The position numbers and the translations under genes are program-made. DNA of 64,000 bases from Kappaphycus alvarezii. Lineage: Eukaryota; Rhodophyta; Florideophyceae; Gigartinales; Solieriaceae. The notes under the pieces are model-generated. The model searched no databases, had not been told where the DNA came from, and saw nothing but the letters and a program-made list of their open reading frames with translations. The DNA lies in contig NADL03000620.1 in NCBI GenBank assembly GCA_002205965.3, positions 1,364,001 to 1,428,000 of the forward strand. The letters run 5' to 3'. This document shows positions 35,622 through 47,000 of the stretch, piece after piece. How positions within the stretch are numbered: the first letter of the stretch is position 1; every line of letters starts with the position of its first letter.

Positions 35622-36379
35622 TTGTGCCCTTCCGTAATTCCATCCTCCAGAACGCTCGATCTTCCTTGGACGTTCGTATTTTCCCTATCTACGACCCAGA
35701 TGTAAACGGCTTCATCGACATATTCCGCGTCTCTCATTATAATGCCCTCCCAACGTACCCTAACGCTCCTAGAACTGACCCCAAGCGTTGGATTTGCACG
35801 CCTTCCCGCTCCACAGCGACCGTTTCCCCTTGTTACCGCGACTAGTCTCCCTAATCCATCTTCTTGGATATAACTTATCTTCTAGTGCAGATTCCGGGTC
35901 TCTTCTCGTCCTTTGCGCTCCTTTCTTGTCAATTTTTCCTTCGCTAAGTGGTTGGACGACCTCACTACAGTTTGTTTCATGATATTTGAACATGGCACTT
36001 TTTTCCCGCATGTGCCAAGCAAGAAAAGCTTGGCGCGCGAGGCGTGCGGCGTGTTTTTTTATGGGACATCGAAATTTTTTCCAGGTTTTTTGGCTTTACA
36101 CGTATGCAAATGCGCCCGTTTCTCTACATTTTCGTGTCACGCTACTCTTCTTTTGCCCACTGCCGGGACTCATCCTCCTCCCGATCCTCCTTCAAGCCCC
36201 TCCCTATTCCTCTTCCTTCTTTTCGCCTACATTAACATCATTCTTCATGTCATGCGTCCCCAAAGGCGTATCTCGGCTGCTAAAGCGTATTTATACTCTT
36301 CTCATCGCATAACCTTTCTTCCCCAACCAACTCATTACACCTCAATCACCCCTCCAACTTCCACTTCTCTCACCCCACC
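35622..36379. other. unassigned region upstream of the 36,380 ORF
   Basis: A plus-strand open stretch at 35,624-35,845 (VRIFPIYDPDVNGFIDIFRV) looks protein-like but matches no family I know. A TATTTATACTC box near 36,288 may be the promoter of the next ORF. Confidence 0.35.
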
Positions 36380-36742
36380 ATGCATTATCGTATCTCCGAC
36401 GTTGCCCACCCCTATCCCCCTTTCGAATATACTTCTTATCCGCCAATTCCTCGTCTTCAATCTCCTTCCCCGTTCGTGTCCGCTACTTCGCGTCACGCAA
36501 TTCGGCCATTCGATGCCCCTCCTCTTCGACCGTTCCGGGCTCCCATGAAGCAAAGGCGTATCAAGCCACGCTCTCAACCGGACTGATTGGAAATAAGGAT
36601 CCTGGTGTAAATGGAAGCAGAAGAAGTTTCTGATGAGGAGGAGGAGCTGTCAGATGAGGAAATCACCTTGTCTCCGGAAGAATATTTGGAAAAGTCGCCC
36701 GTATATGGTGAATTGGATTCGGCTGGAGGTTCTTTCACATAA
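36380..36742 (+). CDS. two small ORFs, proline-rich then acidic; unknown
   Basis: 36,380-36,586 encodes 68 residues (MHYRISDVAHPYPPFEYTSY; rich in Pro, Ser and Arg). 36,611-36,742 encodes 43 residues that are strongly acidic (MEAEEVSDEEEELSDEEITL, SPEEYLEKSPVYGELD). A TATA-like box lies about 90 bases upstream of the first. They may be parts of one gene. Position and character resemble the acidic ORF at 3,665-4,463: both lie just upstream of, and on the same strand as, an LTR-like block containing CTGAGTAAA ... GAGAGG-AGCAAGTTG. No function can be assigned. Confidence 0.35.
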
Positions 36743-36944
36743 TATAAGGATCCCCCTAGGCAAGTATTGGAAGAGTACCGTAAGTGTATGTGCCGCCTTT
36801 GCTTCTACTACCACCGACGTCATCTTTATTCTAAGGAGAAAAGGCTTGCAAAACCGCCTTTTTTTAATGGCTAATTGCAGTTTAGTTTTAATTGCTTCAA
36901 GCCTTTACGTAGTTTTGCATATTAATAGGTATAAGAAATTCTAT

Positions 36945-37370
36945 ATGACTGAGTAAAATAACTTGCTACCTCTAGGGAGAGGTAGCAAGTTGAGTATTGA
37001 GTGAACTGCCTTTGCCAAGTTGAGTTCAGAGTGAACTCAGAACTTGGTAGTACCCTTTCATTTTCTCGTTAATCTCTTTGTGTGTCATTCATCTCCCTTT
37101 AATTTTCCATTTACTTGTTCCCTATATACTCCATCTACTCAAAATACCCAAACTTTCGTCGGGTGTAACAAACTCTCTATCCAGCAAAACTCGTGCTTTT
37201 AAGTTAACACTTTGTGTTTTTGCACCGTTCTTCTGCTATCAGTTTGTCCATCAAGTCAGCCTTAGCCCTCGGTTTCGACGCCGAGAACACGGCATCATCG
37301 TCTTGCTCTACCAAAGAGATTGCCTGCCACGCGGTACTGCATCCTGATCTATGAAATCCCAGAGGTACTA
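36945..37370 (+). repeat. LTR-like region with hairpins and a TATA-like box
   Basis: Shares a block with the left Ty3 LTR, then has a 14-bp hairpin, a second inverted repeat (TGAGTTCA-GAG-TGAACTCA, 37,021-37,039) and CTATATACT near 37,122. No second copy or internal element sequence adjoins it, so it may be a solo LTR. The boundaries are uncertain. Confidence 0.35.
36960..36991. repeat. perfect 14-bp stem hairpin
   Basis: AACTTGCTACCTCT, four-base spacer AGGG, then AGAGGTAGCAAGTT. This is an uninterrupted palindrome that would form a stable stem in RNA or DNA. Confidence 0.95.
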
Positions 37371-38137
37371 GAATTTCATTGACATAAAGAACTTCGATAT
37401 CAATTCGTAGGAAATATTCGTAGAGCGAGGACGGAGGTTAGAATCAAAATTTTGTTTCGTGAATGCAGTTACCTCGGAAAAAAATATTGTTCGCAGTATA
37501 TAGTATAGATGGAGAACTGAGAACGACAAGGAGAATGGTGGGATGGGGATTTGCTTTGCTTTGAGGAGTTGTTTTACGAAAAACGACTGATGAGAGCAGA
37601 TCCCATTCCAAAGTAGTTCGAGATAAGAGGGTATAAGGAAGCTCATATATATATAGGGCGGCGAACGAGAGTGGCCAATTGGTTCAGCCATTGCCCGGAG
37701 TCTTCCGTCTAGCAGAACCCGTGGTTCTGTGTAGTGCGGACTTGTCGACATACAATAAAGCGGAACACATTCTAGTAGACAGTAGATTATATGATTTAGG
37801 AAGAGGGGCTTTTCTGCAAGTAATGCAATGTTGCGGTCGAATATATCTTCCAAGAATAAAACACTTGTGCTGAATCACTACTAGGACAAGGAAAATGGTG
37901 GAAAGGATAGAATAAAAACTGGGAGAGGTAAAAGGGTGGAGTAAAAGTAAAAGCACTGCGTGTATATGGTTGGTCAAGTCGTCCCGCTCTTTTTTTAGCC
38001 TTGCTAGTCGAGGGGACGCTGCCTTCATAGAACTACGGAATTAACTTGATCGCATCTCCTCGACAGGTATTCAAACATCGCCGTCAGGGAGTGAACCTAG
38101 TCTGATACAGGAAATAGGTGAATGAAATTAAAGATAG
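37371..38137. other. unassigned region
   Basis: Overlapping open frames on both strands (longest 37,368-37,853 minus) without recognisable motifs. A TATATATATAGG stretch lies at about 37,646-37,659. Confidence 0.4.
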
Positions 38138-38252
38138 TGCACCGCAGTCCGGGCTGGAACCTCTCTGTGTTGGTGCCACGCCGTCCGGGCTGGAGCCTAC
38201 CCGTATGGGCGTCACTTTGCCCATACCGGGCGATTCCTTACTGTTAGGAATC
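38138..38252. repeat. short tandem GTCCGGGCTGG repeat followed by two hairpins
   Basis: GTCCGGGCTGGAACCT and GTCCGGGCTGGAGCCT occur about 43 bases apart. Two perfect hairpins follow: GTATGGGC/GCCCATAC (38,203-38,210 and 38,219-38,226) and GATTCCT/AGGAATC (38,232-38,238 and 38,246-38,252), separated by only five bases. Confidence 0.8.
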
Positions 38253-38700
38253 ATCAGTCCGGTTTGTAGCCTGTATGTATAAAACACTGTTCCAGACCCG
38301 CGCTACTCAATGCTGGGTATATAGCGGCCATTATGCAGCTCGATACCATACCACTACTCAGCTAGGTGTGATATAAAGGACTGCGTGTGTCCGTGATGGA
38401 GGGATGAGCGAAAACGTGCCTCAAATCATCCCATCCTCGATAGATCGACAACAAACCACCGTTAAACCGCATACCGATAGAAGTGGTTCTCGTATTCGAT
38501 CTAGTGCAAAACATCTCGGGGTCTGTGAGCTGCATCTATGGTGCAGTACACACTCTAACCTTCCCCCATGTTGGTTTACCCAAATTATCTGCAATAAAGC
38601 AGAAAACTAAGTTTAATTCTTCTGTCTATCATATCTTTAAGTAGACAACCCTTAAACCGTTTCAGTTCGCCTTTTTCTTCGGCCCGGATATCTACAGTTT
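38253..38700. other. unassigned spacer
   Basis: A 68-codon plus-strand frame at 38,404-38,610 has no recognisable features. Nothing else seen. Confidence 0.4.
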
Positions 38701-39015
38701 ATGCTATTTGAGGTTCAGCCCACTCACGAGACTCAACGCAGCCCACGCAGCCCACGCGGAAAAGCGGAAATACCAAGGATTTCTTGCTCAATTACCGGGA
38801 AAAAGCAGGCTAGTTCTCGCCCCCATCTCAACGCTCGGAGGCTGGCATCCAGCGGCGCTCGCAGTCGTCAAGGAACTTTTGGGAACTGTCGCCAGCTGCG
38901 CGATGCAACGGGTCTCGAAGGTGCAAGGTATTCTTTTACAGCGACACTCCGCACTGGCAGTAACCTCCATTGTGCCTTGTTTGGTTGCTGGTCTCCCCTC
39001 TACTTCCCGGTAGAG
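38701..39015 (+). mobile_element. LINE 3'-end fragment (C-terminus of RT polyprotein)
   Basis: Plus-strand frame with LTRLNAAHAAHAEKRKYQGF, then LVLAPISTLGGWHPAALAVV and LLQRHSALAV. This matches the conserved C-terminal block of algal and fungal LINE ORFs: an E-x-x-K-Y segment, then F/L-x-P-L-A/I-x-x-x-G-G-W-H-P-A-A, then a helix. Only the last ~100 residues are present, as expected for a 5'-truncated insertion. No poly-A tail seen. Confidence 0.6.
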
Positions 39016-39562
39016 TGAAGCGCCATCAGCGCCTGCCGCAACCTTTCAGGTACGTGCTCACCATATAAGTTCACTGGGTATCAGCTAGCTTTTCTTTTAC
39101 AGTAGACGAACCCTCTGTGTCCCCCCCCCCATTTGAAGAGGGAATTATTTCTTCTTCGATTCTCTCTACACTACTAACATAAAGATTTCTCATCCACAAT
39201 CGCTAAAAATAAATATAAACATAGTTACGACGGAGGAGAATGGAATTATACAACATTTCCCATTCGGGAACCACAATTTTCTTTCATACTTGTAATCGAA
39301 TGATATACCATCCTTCATGTCATTAATGCTAGAATCATTCCTTACCTGCGCCCCCTGGTAGTTGATGATTATGGCCAGATCGACATCTCCGTCCTCCAGC
39401 TCCTCCAGGATATCGCAAATTGCACTGCCGCGAGGCAGGGAAAATCTGCCGTCACGGAGTTTTGCACGAATGCTGACAATGTTGTCAGCATTTTACTGCC
39501 GTTAGATCAACCAGTGCAAATTCAGCGCTGTTGCGCCCCACTAGGTCCAGTAGGGGTCGTAA
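39016..39562. other. unassigned spacer with a C homopolymer
   Basis: A run of ten C at 39,121-39,130 (preceded by GTGTC). The rest shows no gene. Confidence 0.5.
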
Positions 39563-39955
39563 GGTCCCCTCATACTGCGTTTGAATAAAAGGTTACCTGT
39601 GGCGAAAACCGGAAGAACCGGAAACAGAGTTGTTGATCTACAGTATCATCTGTATTCAGAAGCCATCATTCTGTTCGCTCTCCCGTCACAATCCTGTGAA
39701 CTCCTCCACTCCAAGCTGCGCTTAAACTAATTCCTTGTAGAAAATACTCAGCTCCAGTACCATTATCATCCATTACTCAAAAAACACCTCGGAAAGATTG
39801 CAGATACAATTTGTTCCGCCTGGCAACAAGCATCCCAACAGTTTCGAGACGGACTGAAAGCCTCTGCTTACATTAAAATGGAATCAGAGGCTTCTACTCC
39901 GCTTCGTGCAAATCATTTCATCCTCACCTCGAATTTGAAGGGCGATTGCCAATGA
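39563..39955 (+). pseudogene. 131-codon open frame with one stop, unknown
   Basis: A single frame runs from 39,563 to the TGA at 39,953-39,955, interrupted only by TAA at 39,728. The composition is protein-like: VVDLQYHLYSEAIILFALP before the stop, HPLLKKHLGKIADTICSAW and FRDGLKASAYIKMESEAST after it. It lies about 200 bases upstream of the plus-strand OTU copy and may be its neighbour or an upstream exon. No family recognised. Confidence 0.3.
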
Positions 39956-40163
39956 TTGCTGTCAGAGATCTCGGGAAAAGTCTACCACGACGGGAAAATG
40001 CTATGATGAGAGCATGGAAAAAGATGCACTTAAGGGGACCTGTTCAGGGACCAAGGCAGTTTCAGGCACAGGATGCCACTTTCCTTAACAAGGAGAAAAT
40101 CCTTCCGCACTCTTCTTCTACCCCTATATATCGCCATCCACTCCCGACTGCTCCACACATATA

Positions 40164-40934
40164 ATGGTTTTTAAATCCATTGCCGGCCCCTCCACCCCTC
40201 GCTCCTCCTATCCCACATCCCCTCCTCAAGCTCCTACCTGTCAGGTTGAAACAGAGATATTCAAAAAAACCAATAGAGGCTGCTCGCCTCTCGACGGACT
40301 ATTCCCTTCTCCAGCGAACTTTCTTTATGCCCTCGTCAATGGAAATATATTCCGCGGACAGGCAATCCCCGTAATTGATCTCAGAGGAAAGCGTCACCGC
40401 CTCTTTCAGATTCCTATGGATAGCAACTGTTGGTTCCATGCAGTAGCAAGGGGGATGACCCTACGCGGCGCACTTACTTGAACGGAGGCAAATGGCTGGG
40501 AGGTGCGCCGACTGGTGATGCCACATGTGCAGGAGGAGGAGTGGTTTTATGCAGAGAAGGTGGCGGAGTGGTACATATGGGAGAACGAGAGGTGCTCAGA
40601 GGATGAAGCGTGGGGAGTTGTAGTTGGGAGTGTTGAAAGGTTTGTACGGGTAGTGGGGCGGGAGGGGATGAATGGGCATTGGTTGGGGGTATGTGGGGGG
40701 AATTGGAATTTGTGGCGGTGTGTCGGACGTTTGGGGTGAACGTTGAGGTGCTTACTTATTGCACACTGAAACAGGGGGTGGTGAGGTATAGGGATTATAA
40801 TCTTGGGGAGGGACTGTATCAGTTTTATCTACAGGGATGGCAAGGCGGGGGCACTGCTTTTGCATGAAGTGGCGGTCCTGGAGAAGTTCAGGAGGTGGCG
40901 TAGAGGCGTTAAAAGGGAGGTGGCTGGTGGTTAG
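40164..40934 (+). pseudogene. OTU-domain cysteine protease-like gene, degraded copy
   Basis: OTU proteases remove ubiquitin; their signature is D-G-N-C followed by a late His. Here MVFKSIAGPSTPRSS begins the frame, and IPMDSNCWFHAVARG holds the Cys box with Gly changed to Ser. A TGA follows at RGALT (40,479-40,481). The domain then continues: VQEEEWFYAEKVAEWYIWEN, SVERFVRVVGREGMNGHWLG. At the G5/G6 runs (40,685-40,700) the frame moves by one base to ELEFVAVCRTFGVNVEV. A late RRGH is present, but the usual FDLLLP after it is lost. Length (~250 codons) fits a small OTU protein. Its better copy faces it at 42,432-41,651. Confidence 0.7.
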
Positions 40935-41650
40935 AGGCGGGTGTTCAAGCTAATACTGCGGACAGGAGGCTTGCTCGGGATTGCAAAAATTTGGGGCTTG
41001 GATTTCGGCGGGACAAGAGTTAGCTTAGGACAAAAGCGCTATGTGCAATATAATTGTAGATTGCTGAAACCTTTCGACGTGCAGCAGTGGTCTTAAGCTT
41101 CGAAGGGAGAGGATTCAAGAAGTGAAGAATGATTCGTCAGGAGAATGTACATGGAGTAGGTAGTAGTTTTGAAGAGCACAGACCAGGTATATCTGCACCC
41201 AATTTTGATAGAATGTGGCGTCAATTGGAACAGGTTTGACATTCCGACGTACGCCAAAATGCGGTAAGGGAGATCTTGAAGGGTGCGGATGTGTAAGAAT
41301 TGTTGTTGCGTAATTTTCGTAGTGAGCAATATATATGCCGGCCTTGGAAACCAGGAAACGTGAAGGTTAGTCGAGGACAAGCAACCTTACATTCTCGATG
41401 GCAGTTCATTTGTGAAAACCGACACGACCCATCCCCAACGGCAAAAAACTCCATATCAAAGATCCATTCATTTCCAGTCTGCTCTTTCATCCTTTGTCCA
41501 GACAAGGCCCCTGCTCAGAGTCTCACATTTCCAATTTCTCTCCTTGGCTACTTACAATGCCCTATCTCCTATTCCAACGAGGCCGTATGCCTCACAGCTT
41601 ACAATACCAAGCAGGCTATCCGTCTGTTGTACTAGTTTGAACACCGACCT
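40935..41650. other. spacer between the two facing OTU genes
   Basis: About 700 bases between the convergent 3' ends. Overlapping frames on both strands (for example 41,300-41,635 plus) show no motifs. No long inverted repeat is visible here. Confidence 0.45.
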
Positions 41651-42432
41651 TCATCTACCAGCCAAACCCCTCCTAACTCTTCTCGACCACCTCCCAACTT
41701 TCTCCAAGACGGCCATTTCGGGCAAAAGCAGATCAAAGTGACCCCTCCTTGCAATCCCCGTAAACAACACCGACACAGTTCCTACCCCTCCAACATTATG
41801 ATCCCTATACCTCACCACCCCCTGTTTCAGTGTGCAATAAGTAAACACCTCAACATTCACCCCAAACGTCCGACACACCGCCACAAATTCCAATTCCCCC
41901 CACATACCCCCAACCAATGCCCATTCATCCCCTCCCGCCCCACTACCCGTACAAACCTTTCCACGCTCCCAACTCCAACTCCCCACGCTTCATCCTCTGA
42001 GCACCCCTCGTTCTCCCACATGTACCACTCCGCCACCTTCTCTGCATAAAACCACTCCTCCTCCTGCACATGTTGCATGACCCGTCGGCGCACCCCCTGG
42101 CTGTTTGCCTCTGTCCCACTCAGTATCCCCAACGCCACCAATCCCCGTGCCACTGCACTGAAGCCACAGTTGCCGTCCATAGGGATCTCATAGAAGCGGC
42201 GACGCTTTCCGTTCACATCCATGATAGGGATTGGTCCACTGCGGAGTGTGGTTCCATTGATTAGAGCATGACGGAAGTCTGCGGATGAGGTGAAGGGGCC
42301 TTGGAGGGAGGAGCGCCGTTTGCGGGTCTTTTGTAGATTTCCTATGCAGCCTTGGTGGGTGGGGTTTTTGGGGGATGGTGCGGGCTGAGGGGATGGAGGA
42401 GTGGAAAGATTGGTAGGTGTTATGAAAAACAT
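41651..42432 (-). CDS. OTU-domain cysteine protease-like protein
   Basis: The start at 42,432 (MFFITPTNLSTPPSP) is chosen because it aligns with the start of the plus-strand copy; an ATG at 42,483 is also possible. After a Pro/Ser-rich leader come FRHALINGTTLRSGPIPI and IPMDGNCGFSAVARG, the canonical OTU D-G-N-C box (Cys nucleophile). EEEWFYAEKVAEWYMWEN, ELEFVAVCRTFGVNVEV and RRGHFDLLLPE follow, giving the catalytic His in the usual position. The domain is complete and catalytically credible. The frame shifts once, at the C5/C6 runs 41,896-41,911 (G runs on the coding strand), as if one base were missing; the plus-strand copy shifts at the same place. Likely role: deubiquitination. Whether it is a host gene or cargo of a mobile element is open. 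Confidence 0.75.
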
Positions 42433-42499
42433 AGTGCGTAGGGAGATTTTTGGGGGTAGAGGGGGGGGAGTTAGAAACAACAAAGGATGGTAGTTGTGG

Positions 42500-43187
42500 A
42501 GTTTGGGTGTTGGTGAAGACGGTGGTGGCTTGCGGGTGGATGTGGATGCAGCGTAGCGAAAAGGTTCCGCTTAAGTAGAGCAATCGTCCTGCACATTGTA
42601 ATATCACTCGGGGTGCTGGTAAAATGTGGCTGACTTGTTTGACAGCATTTACCTCGACGCATTTCTTACATGCACGTGGGGAATGCAAAGTTTGGCACGG
42701 ATGAAGGAATAAGCATATGATAGCACGGTAATTGCCAGGAATGTGGAGAAAGTTTATGTCAAGTTGTGAAAACGAGATTTGGTGGAGGTAAGTTTGCAAG
42801 GTTTGAAGGAGGGTGCTTTCGCAGGTTCCATTTAAAAAAATGATCGGGTAGGTGGGAATCAGAATGGAGTTTGATGAATGCATTTGATGATGCAAAGTAA
42901 AGTTTCAAATGGGAAATATGACTAACGATGGCAACGGCGATGAGGGGAAGGGGGTTCTGGGGGTTTGGATTGGATTCTGGACATGTTTGGTGAAAGATGA
43001 GTGGTGGAGTAATGGCGGTAGTTATGGAGGTGCCCGGATTTTGAGCGTTTGGAATGGTGAGTTTGCAGGTGAAATCGTCTCTGAGGGCCTGCAGGTGGCA
43101 AATTATACGGCCTGCGGCTGGTGATAACGACGAACTAAATTTACAGGGCTTTATGGCACGCAGTGCAGATGTAATATTTGACTTTGG
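42500..43187 (-). CDS. candidate coding region upstream of the OTU gene, unknown
   Basis: A stop-free minus-strand frame of 142 codons (43,187-42,762) contains no ATG and reads as protein: IICHLQALRDDFTCKLTIPN, PLIFHQTCPESNP, LPLIAVAIVSHISHLKLYF. A second frame overlaps and continues it from 42,895 (FLNGTCESTLLQTLQTYLHQ, VILQCAGRLLYLSGTF). The absence of a start codon suggests an internal exon or a frame broken at a homopolymer. It precedes the OTU gene on the same strand. I do not recognise the family. Confidence 0.35.
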
Positions 43188-44001
43188 TCAGCTAGTTTGG
43201 ATCAATTGACCAGCAAAAAATTATGTTGATGCAAGCCATTTGAGTATTGGAGTCTGTTGTCAGGGCGAGAAGGGACTGCGGCTGGGGGCATTGGCAAACG
43301 TGTATTTCGGATTGTCGAATAGAGTAAGAGAACTTGGGGATGTAGAGGAATAGTTGGGACGAACAAGTGCTGGCCAGTGGGATAATTGAAGGTGAAGGAT
43401 TGGACGCGGAGGGTTTTGAGGCTGGACGGTCGATGTAGAGGAAAATCTACTGTCTAACTCACCAAAATACCAACAATGGATGCACACGTGGACACACTGT
43501 ACTACAAGTACAAGTACAAAACACTAGTGGGCATTACAGTGATGTACAGTAAAGTACAGTAACGAGTGCGGATCCGGATTCCAAATGGCGAATCTTTTTT
43601 TTCCCCTAATTGTCTGTTTCAACGGCGGCCTACGCAGTACACTTTCTTTCCCCCTCGTTAAGTGCAACCTCGGCTGGAAATTGTAAAGTTTTCACCAACA
43701 GCGCCTTGATTCCAAGCCTTGTATATGCACACTTTTTTTAATCAAATCGTAATTTTCCAAACTTTTCGATGGGGAAGCGCCTCTTGTTTATGGATATTTG
43801 TCAATTTATTATCACACACCTACACCGCACCCACTCTTGACTCATCACCTCTGTCTCGCTCAACGCCTCCTTCCCAAACTAAGCTTTGACTTCATCTGCT
43901 AGTCATTCCTTACTTGAACTTGCCTCCGCTCGGTCATGACCGCAACTCACAGTCCACACACTAACCTCCACTAACCACTCTCCCCACAACCTACCTCTAC
44001 A
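43188..44001. other. intergenic region upstream of CTR9
   Basis: Contains AGTAC-type repeats around 43,500-43,562 (GTACAAGTACAAAACAC, GTACAGTAAAGTACAGTAAC). No clear TATA box close to the CTR9 start; the 5' region is C/T-rich from about 43,860. A minus-strand frame at 43,487-43,260 has no known motif. Confidence 0.5.
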
Positions 44002-47000
44002 ATGTCTCCCAAACCTGCTTCCTCTACCCCCCTTCTGCTTCCCCCTCATCCCGATCCATGTTCGACTCCAAGGTGATGATAACGAATATGTCGTCATCAA
44101 ACCCCCCCTTCCTCCCAATCCCTATGATCTCATCTATCTACTCAAGGTCGAAACCGCGCCAAGGGCCAACTGGCGCGACGTCGCTTTCGCCTACTTCCGC
44201 GAGGGCATGTGGGACCCCGCCATCACCGTTCTTGAAGAGGCCACTTCCGATAATGTCGATTCCATTCTTCGTGCCGCAGACGATATCAACGATTCTTCCG
44301 TCGCAAGTGTACAAGATTAGATTTGCTCGCCGCTTTGGCAGGCGCCCATATCATGGCTGCAGAGCGTGAGACCCATGAATCAACCCGAACAGAGAAACTG
44401 AGAAAGGCTGCAGATGTCTTTTCGAGGGCCGATAAGATTGATCTCGATGATCCCAGTATCTGGGCCGCGAGGGGATGGGCAGAATTTCATGCTGGCAAGA
44501 GCAGCGCCATGAGTTGGTTTGACAATGCAAGGGATAAGACATTGGTTCTGGGATCTATGGGGCTAGCTGCCCTTCATTTGAATCGCGGAAGGGTAGAAGG
44601 CAAGCGAGATGTCGTTTCTCTCTTGGTTTCTGCCCTTAGAACAAACATTTGCCCTGGCGGTGTATGGACGGGACTGGCTTATGCCCTATTTAAGGAGGGC
44701 CGGTTAAAGGCCGCCAGAAATGTCGCCCGTAGAGCTGTCAGGGCCGTGGCTAGCGTCAAATATGAGAGATTGGAGGCCCTTTATCTGGTCGCCCTCATTG
44801 AGGACGCGGACAAGGAAGGAGGATCTGTGGAGCAAATGGTCGCTGCGTTGAGAGAGGCCTACGTTGAATGCGGTGGCGATCGAGATCCTCGAATCTTGGC
44901 TTTGATTGCAGAGCTGCACTTTTTTGGTGGCGATTTCGTCACAGCGGAGCGAATGGCGAAAAAGGCTGTCGACCACTGCAGTCAGGGCTCTTTTGGAGTT
45001 TCAATCGGCGGCATGTTTGCAGGAATTCGCTCAGGCATCAAGATTACTGCGTTGTTTCAATTGGCACGAGCGCAGCATCATTTGGGCAAGATTGACGAGG
45101 CTGTCCGAGGATTTGAGGAGACTAAACGGATGGCAGATTCGTCAGAGGGTGTGTCTGCCAAAATGAATAGCTCCGTGGGCACTCCTTCTGATGAAACTGT
45201 AAACAGCGGGGCTTTTTTGAGGCTGGGGCTGCTCAAACTTTCATCAGGCAGAAAGGATGATGAGGCCATGGCGCAGGAGTGTTTGGAGAAAATTGTCAAA
45301 GAGTCCCATGATCGCTGTGGCATTGCGATGCGCGCTTTAGGGGTCTTGTTAGGCAGGAAGGTCTTGGTAGGTTTGAAGCGTGGGAGATCTAGAGGTAGTG
45401 AAATGTATCACAGGGCCGTTTCGCTCCTTAAGAAGGGCTGGCGGAGAACGAGGGCGCGAAGAAGGATGTCCCAGCCCAACTGGTGTATGGAAGTTTGGTT
45501 GAAGATGTCTCGCCTCAGATTGCGCTGAACGCATATCGTGAGGCTGTGAAGGCATTGGAGGAGGAAAAGTTACCAGTGGATCCAGAAATATGGAACAACA
45601 TGGCGTCTCTTTTGGCGCGATTGGGAGATGTTGCAGAAGCCAAGAGGATTGCATCTACAAAGATTGATGCGTCGTTTGCATCCGACTGCAAGACCATTGA
45701 TTACAATGAAGGACGCCTTGCAGAATTAGACGGAGACGTAACAAAAGCAGAGAAGATTTTTCGCGGCATGCGAAAAGGGCATCCTCATTACTACGAGGCC
45801 ATCACTCGAATTTCAATCATTGCAATGAAGGATGAGAAGAGAGCAGATGAAGCAGAATCACTTTTGAAAGAAGCGATGGATTCGCCGATAACCAAATGCA
45901 TTGCTGCTGCCGTTCTCAGTGAACTATACACAAAACAAAAGAAGTACAAGCAGGCACAGGAGGTGCTCGAAGCTAATCGTCATGACGGTGATTATCTCGC
46001 ACTATCCTTTTCCAGTTTTATGCATCGCTTCCTGGACAGTTTGGATCAAGATCGCAAGGCCAGATTTCTAGTGAACCACATTGGAACTCCATTGATCAAC
46101 ATTCTGAAGCGAAGCAAGCGAAACTCATACGCAGCGAATGGCGTTGGAGTGTACTTTGCCGAGTCAAAAATGATGTCTGAAGCCCGGGACGCGTTCACTG
46201 CTGCTGGAGCAGGACCGTACTCAACTAAGACCGCGAAAGTGAACCTTGCTCATACTCAAGTTCATCTAGGGCATCGGGCAATTAGCGACTCTGCAAAAAT
46301 GACGGGGCGCCCTAGTCCCAAGGCGGTCGCATCATCACGAGCTCTCTTCGAGCAAGCAGACAAACTTTATCGAGATGCACTCGAAGCTACTCCACTGCGC
46401 GGAGGAAAATCCGAGTTCAACTCATATTGCGAACTTCTCCTGTACACCGCATGGGCCCAGTTCGAAGCCCGTGAGTTCAGAGAGTCTGCAGATATTCTGA
46501 CCAAGTTGATACATCTTGTCCCGATGAGCCCAGTTTCCTGGTTCAATCTCGGTCAAGCTTTGCTGGAGTCAGCCACGGTCCGAGTTGCAAATGCCTCAAG
46601 TATGCTTGAGGAGATGCAACTTGCGAAGGTGGAATTTGAAGGAAGCAGACAAGCATTCTTAAAGAGTATGATGCTGTCTCGTGAGGGGAATGATCCCGTT
46701 TCGAGATCTCGCGTGGACAGGAGTCTGGCACATGCGCTGGAGCGGTATGTTCGCCAACAAGCAAAATCACATGACGTGAAGCTTCGGAATGCAATCCTGG
46801 CTGAGGAGAGGAGACAAGAAAGGAGGAATGAGAGTCTTGAGATCCTTGAGAAACGAAAGAAAAGACAGGAACAGCTTGAACTTCAGGCGGAGCAAGCACG
46901 TTTGAAAAAGGAAGAAGAATTGCGAAGGGCTTTTGAGGAGTCTAAGTTAAAGAAGGAGAAATACGAGGAAGAATATGAACGCGAACTCCAGATGAAGGCT

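Noticed and set aside
44309-44322. Possible 14-nt GT...AG intron in CTR9 (GTGTACAAGATTAG)
   Set aside because: Removing it would restore frame, but it is far below any known spliceosomal intron size, and the same type of break occurs elsewhere without GT-AG ends.
44058-44369. 103-codon frame at the start of CTR9
   Set aside because: It is a shadow frame; the conserved reading in this stretch is the one with DDNEYVVIKPPLPP.
45078-45323. Minus-strand frames inside CTR9, including 47,335-46,883 with Ser runs
   Set aside because: They mirror CTR9 codons (acidic GAG/GAT becomes CTC/ATC) and conflict with a conserved protein on the other strand.
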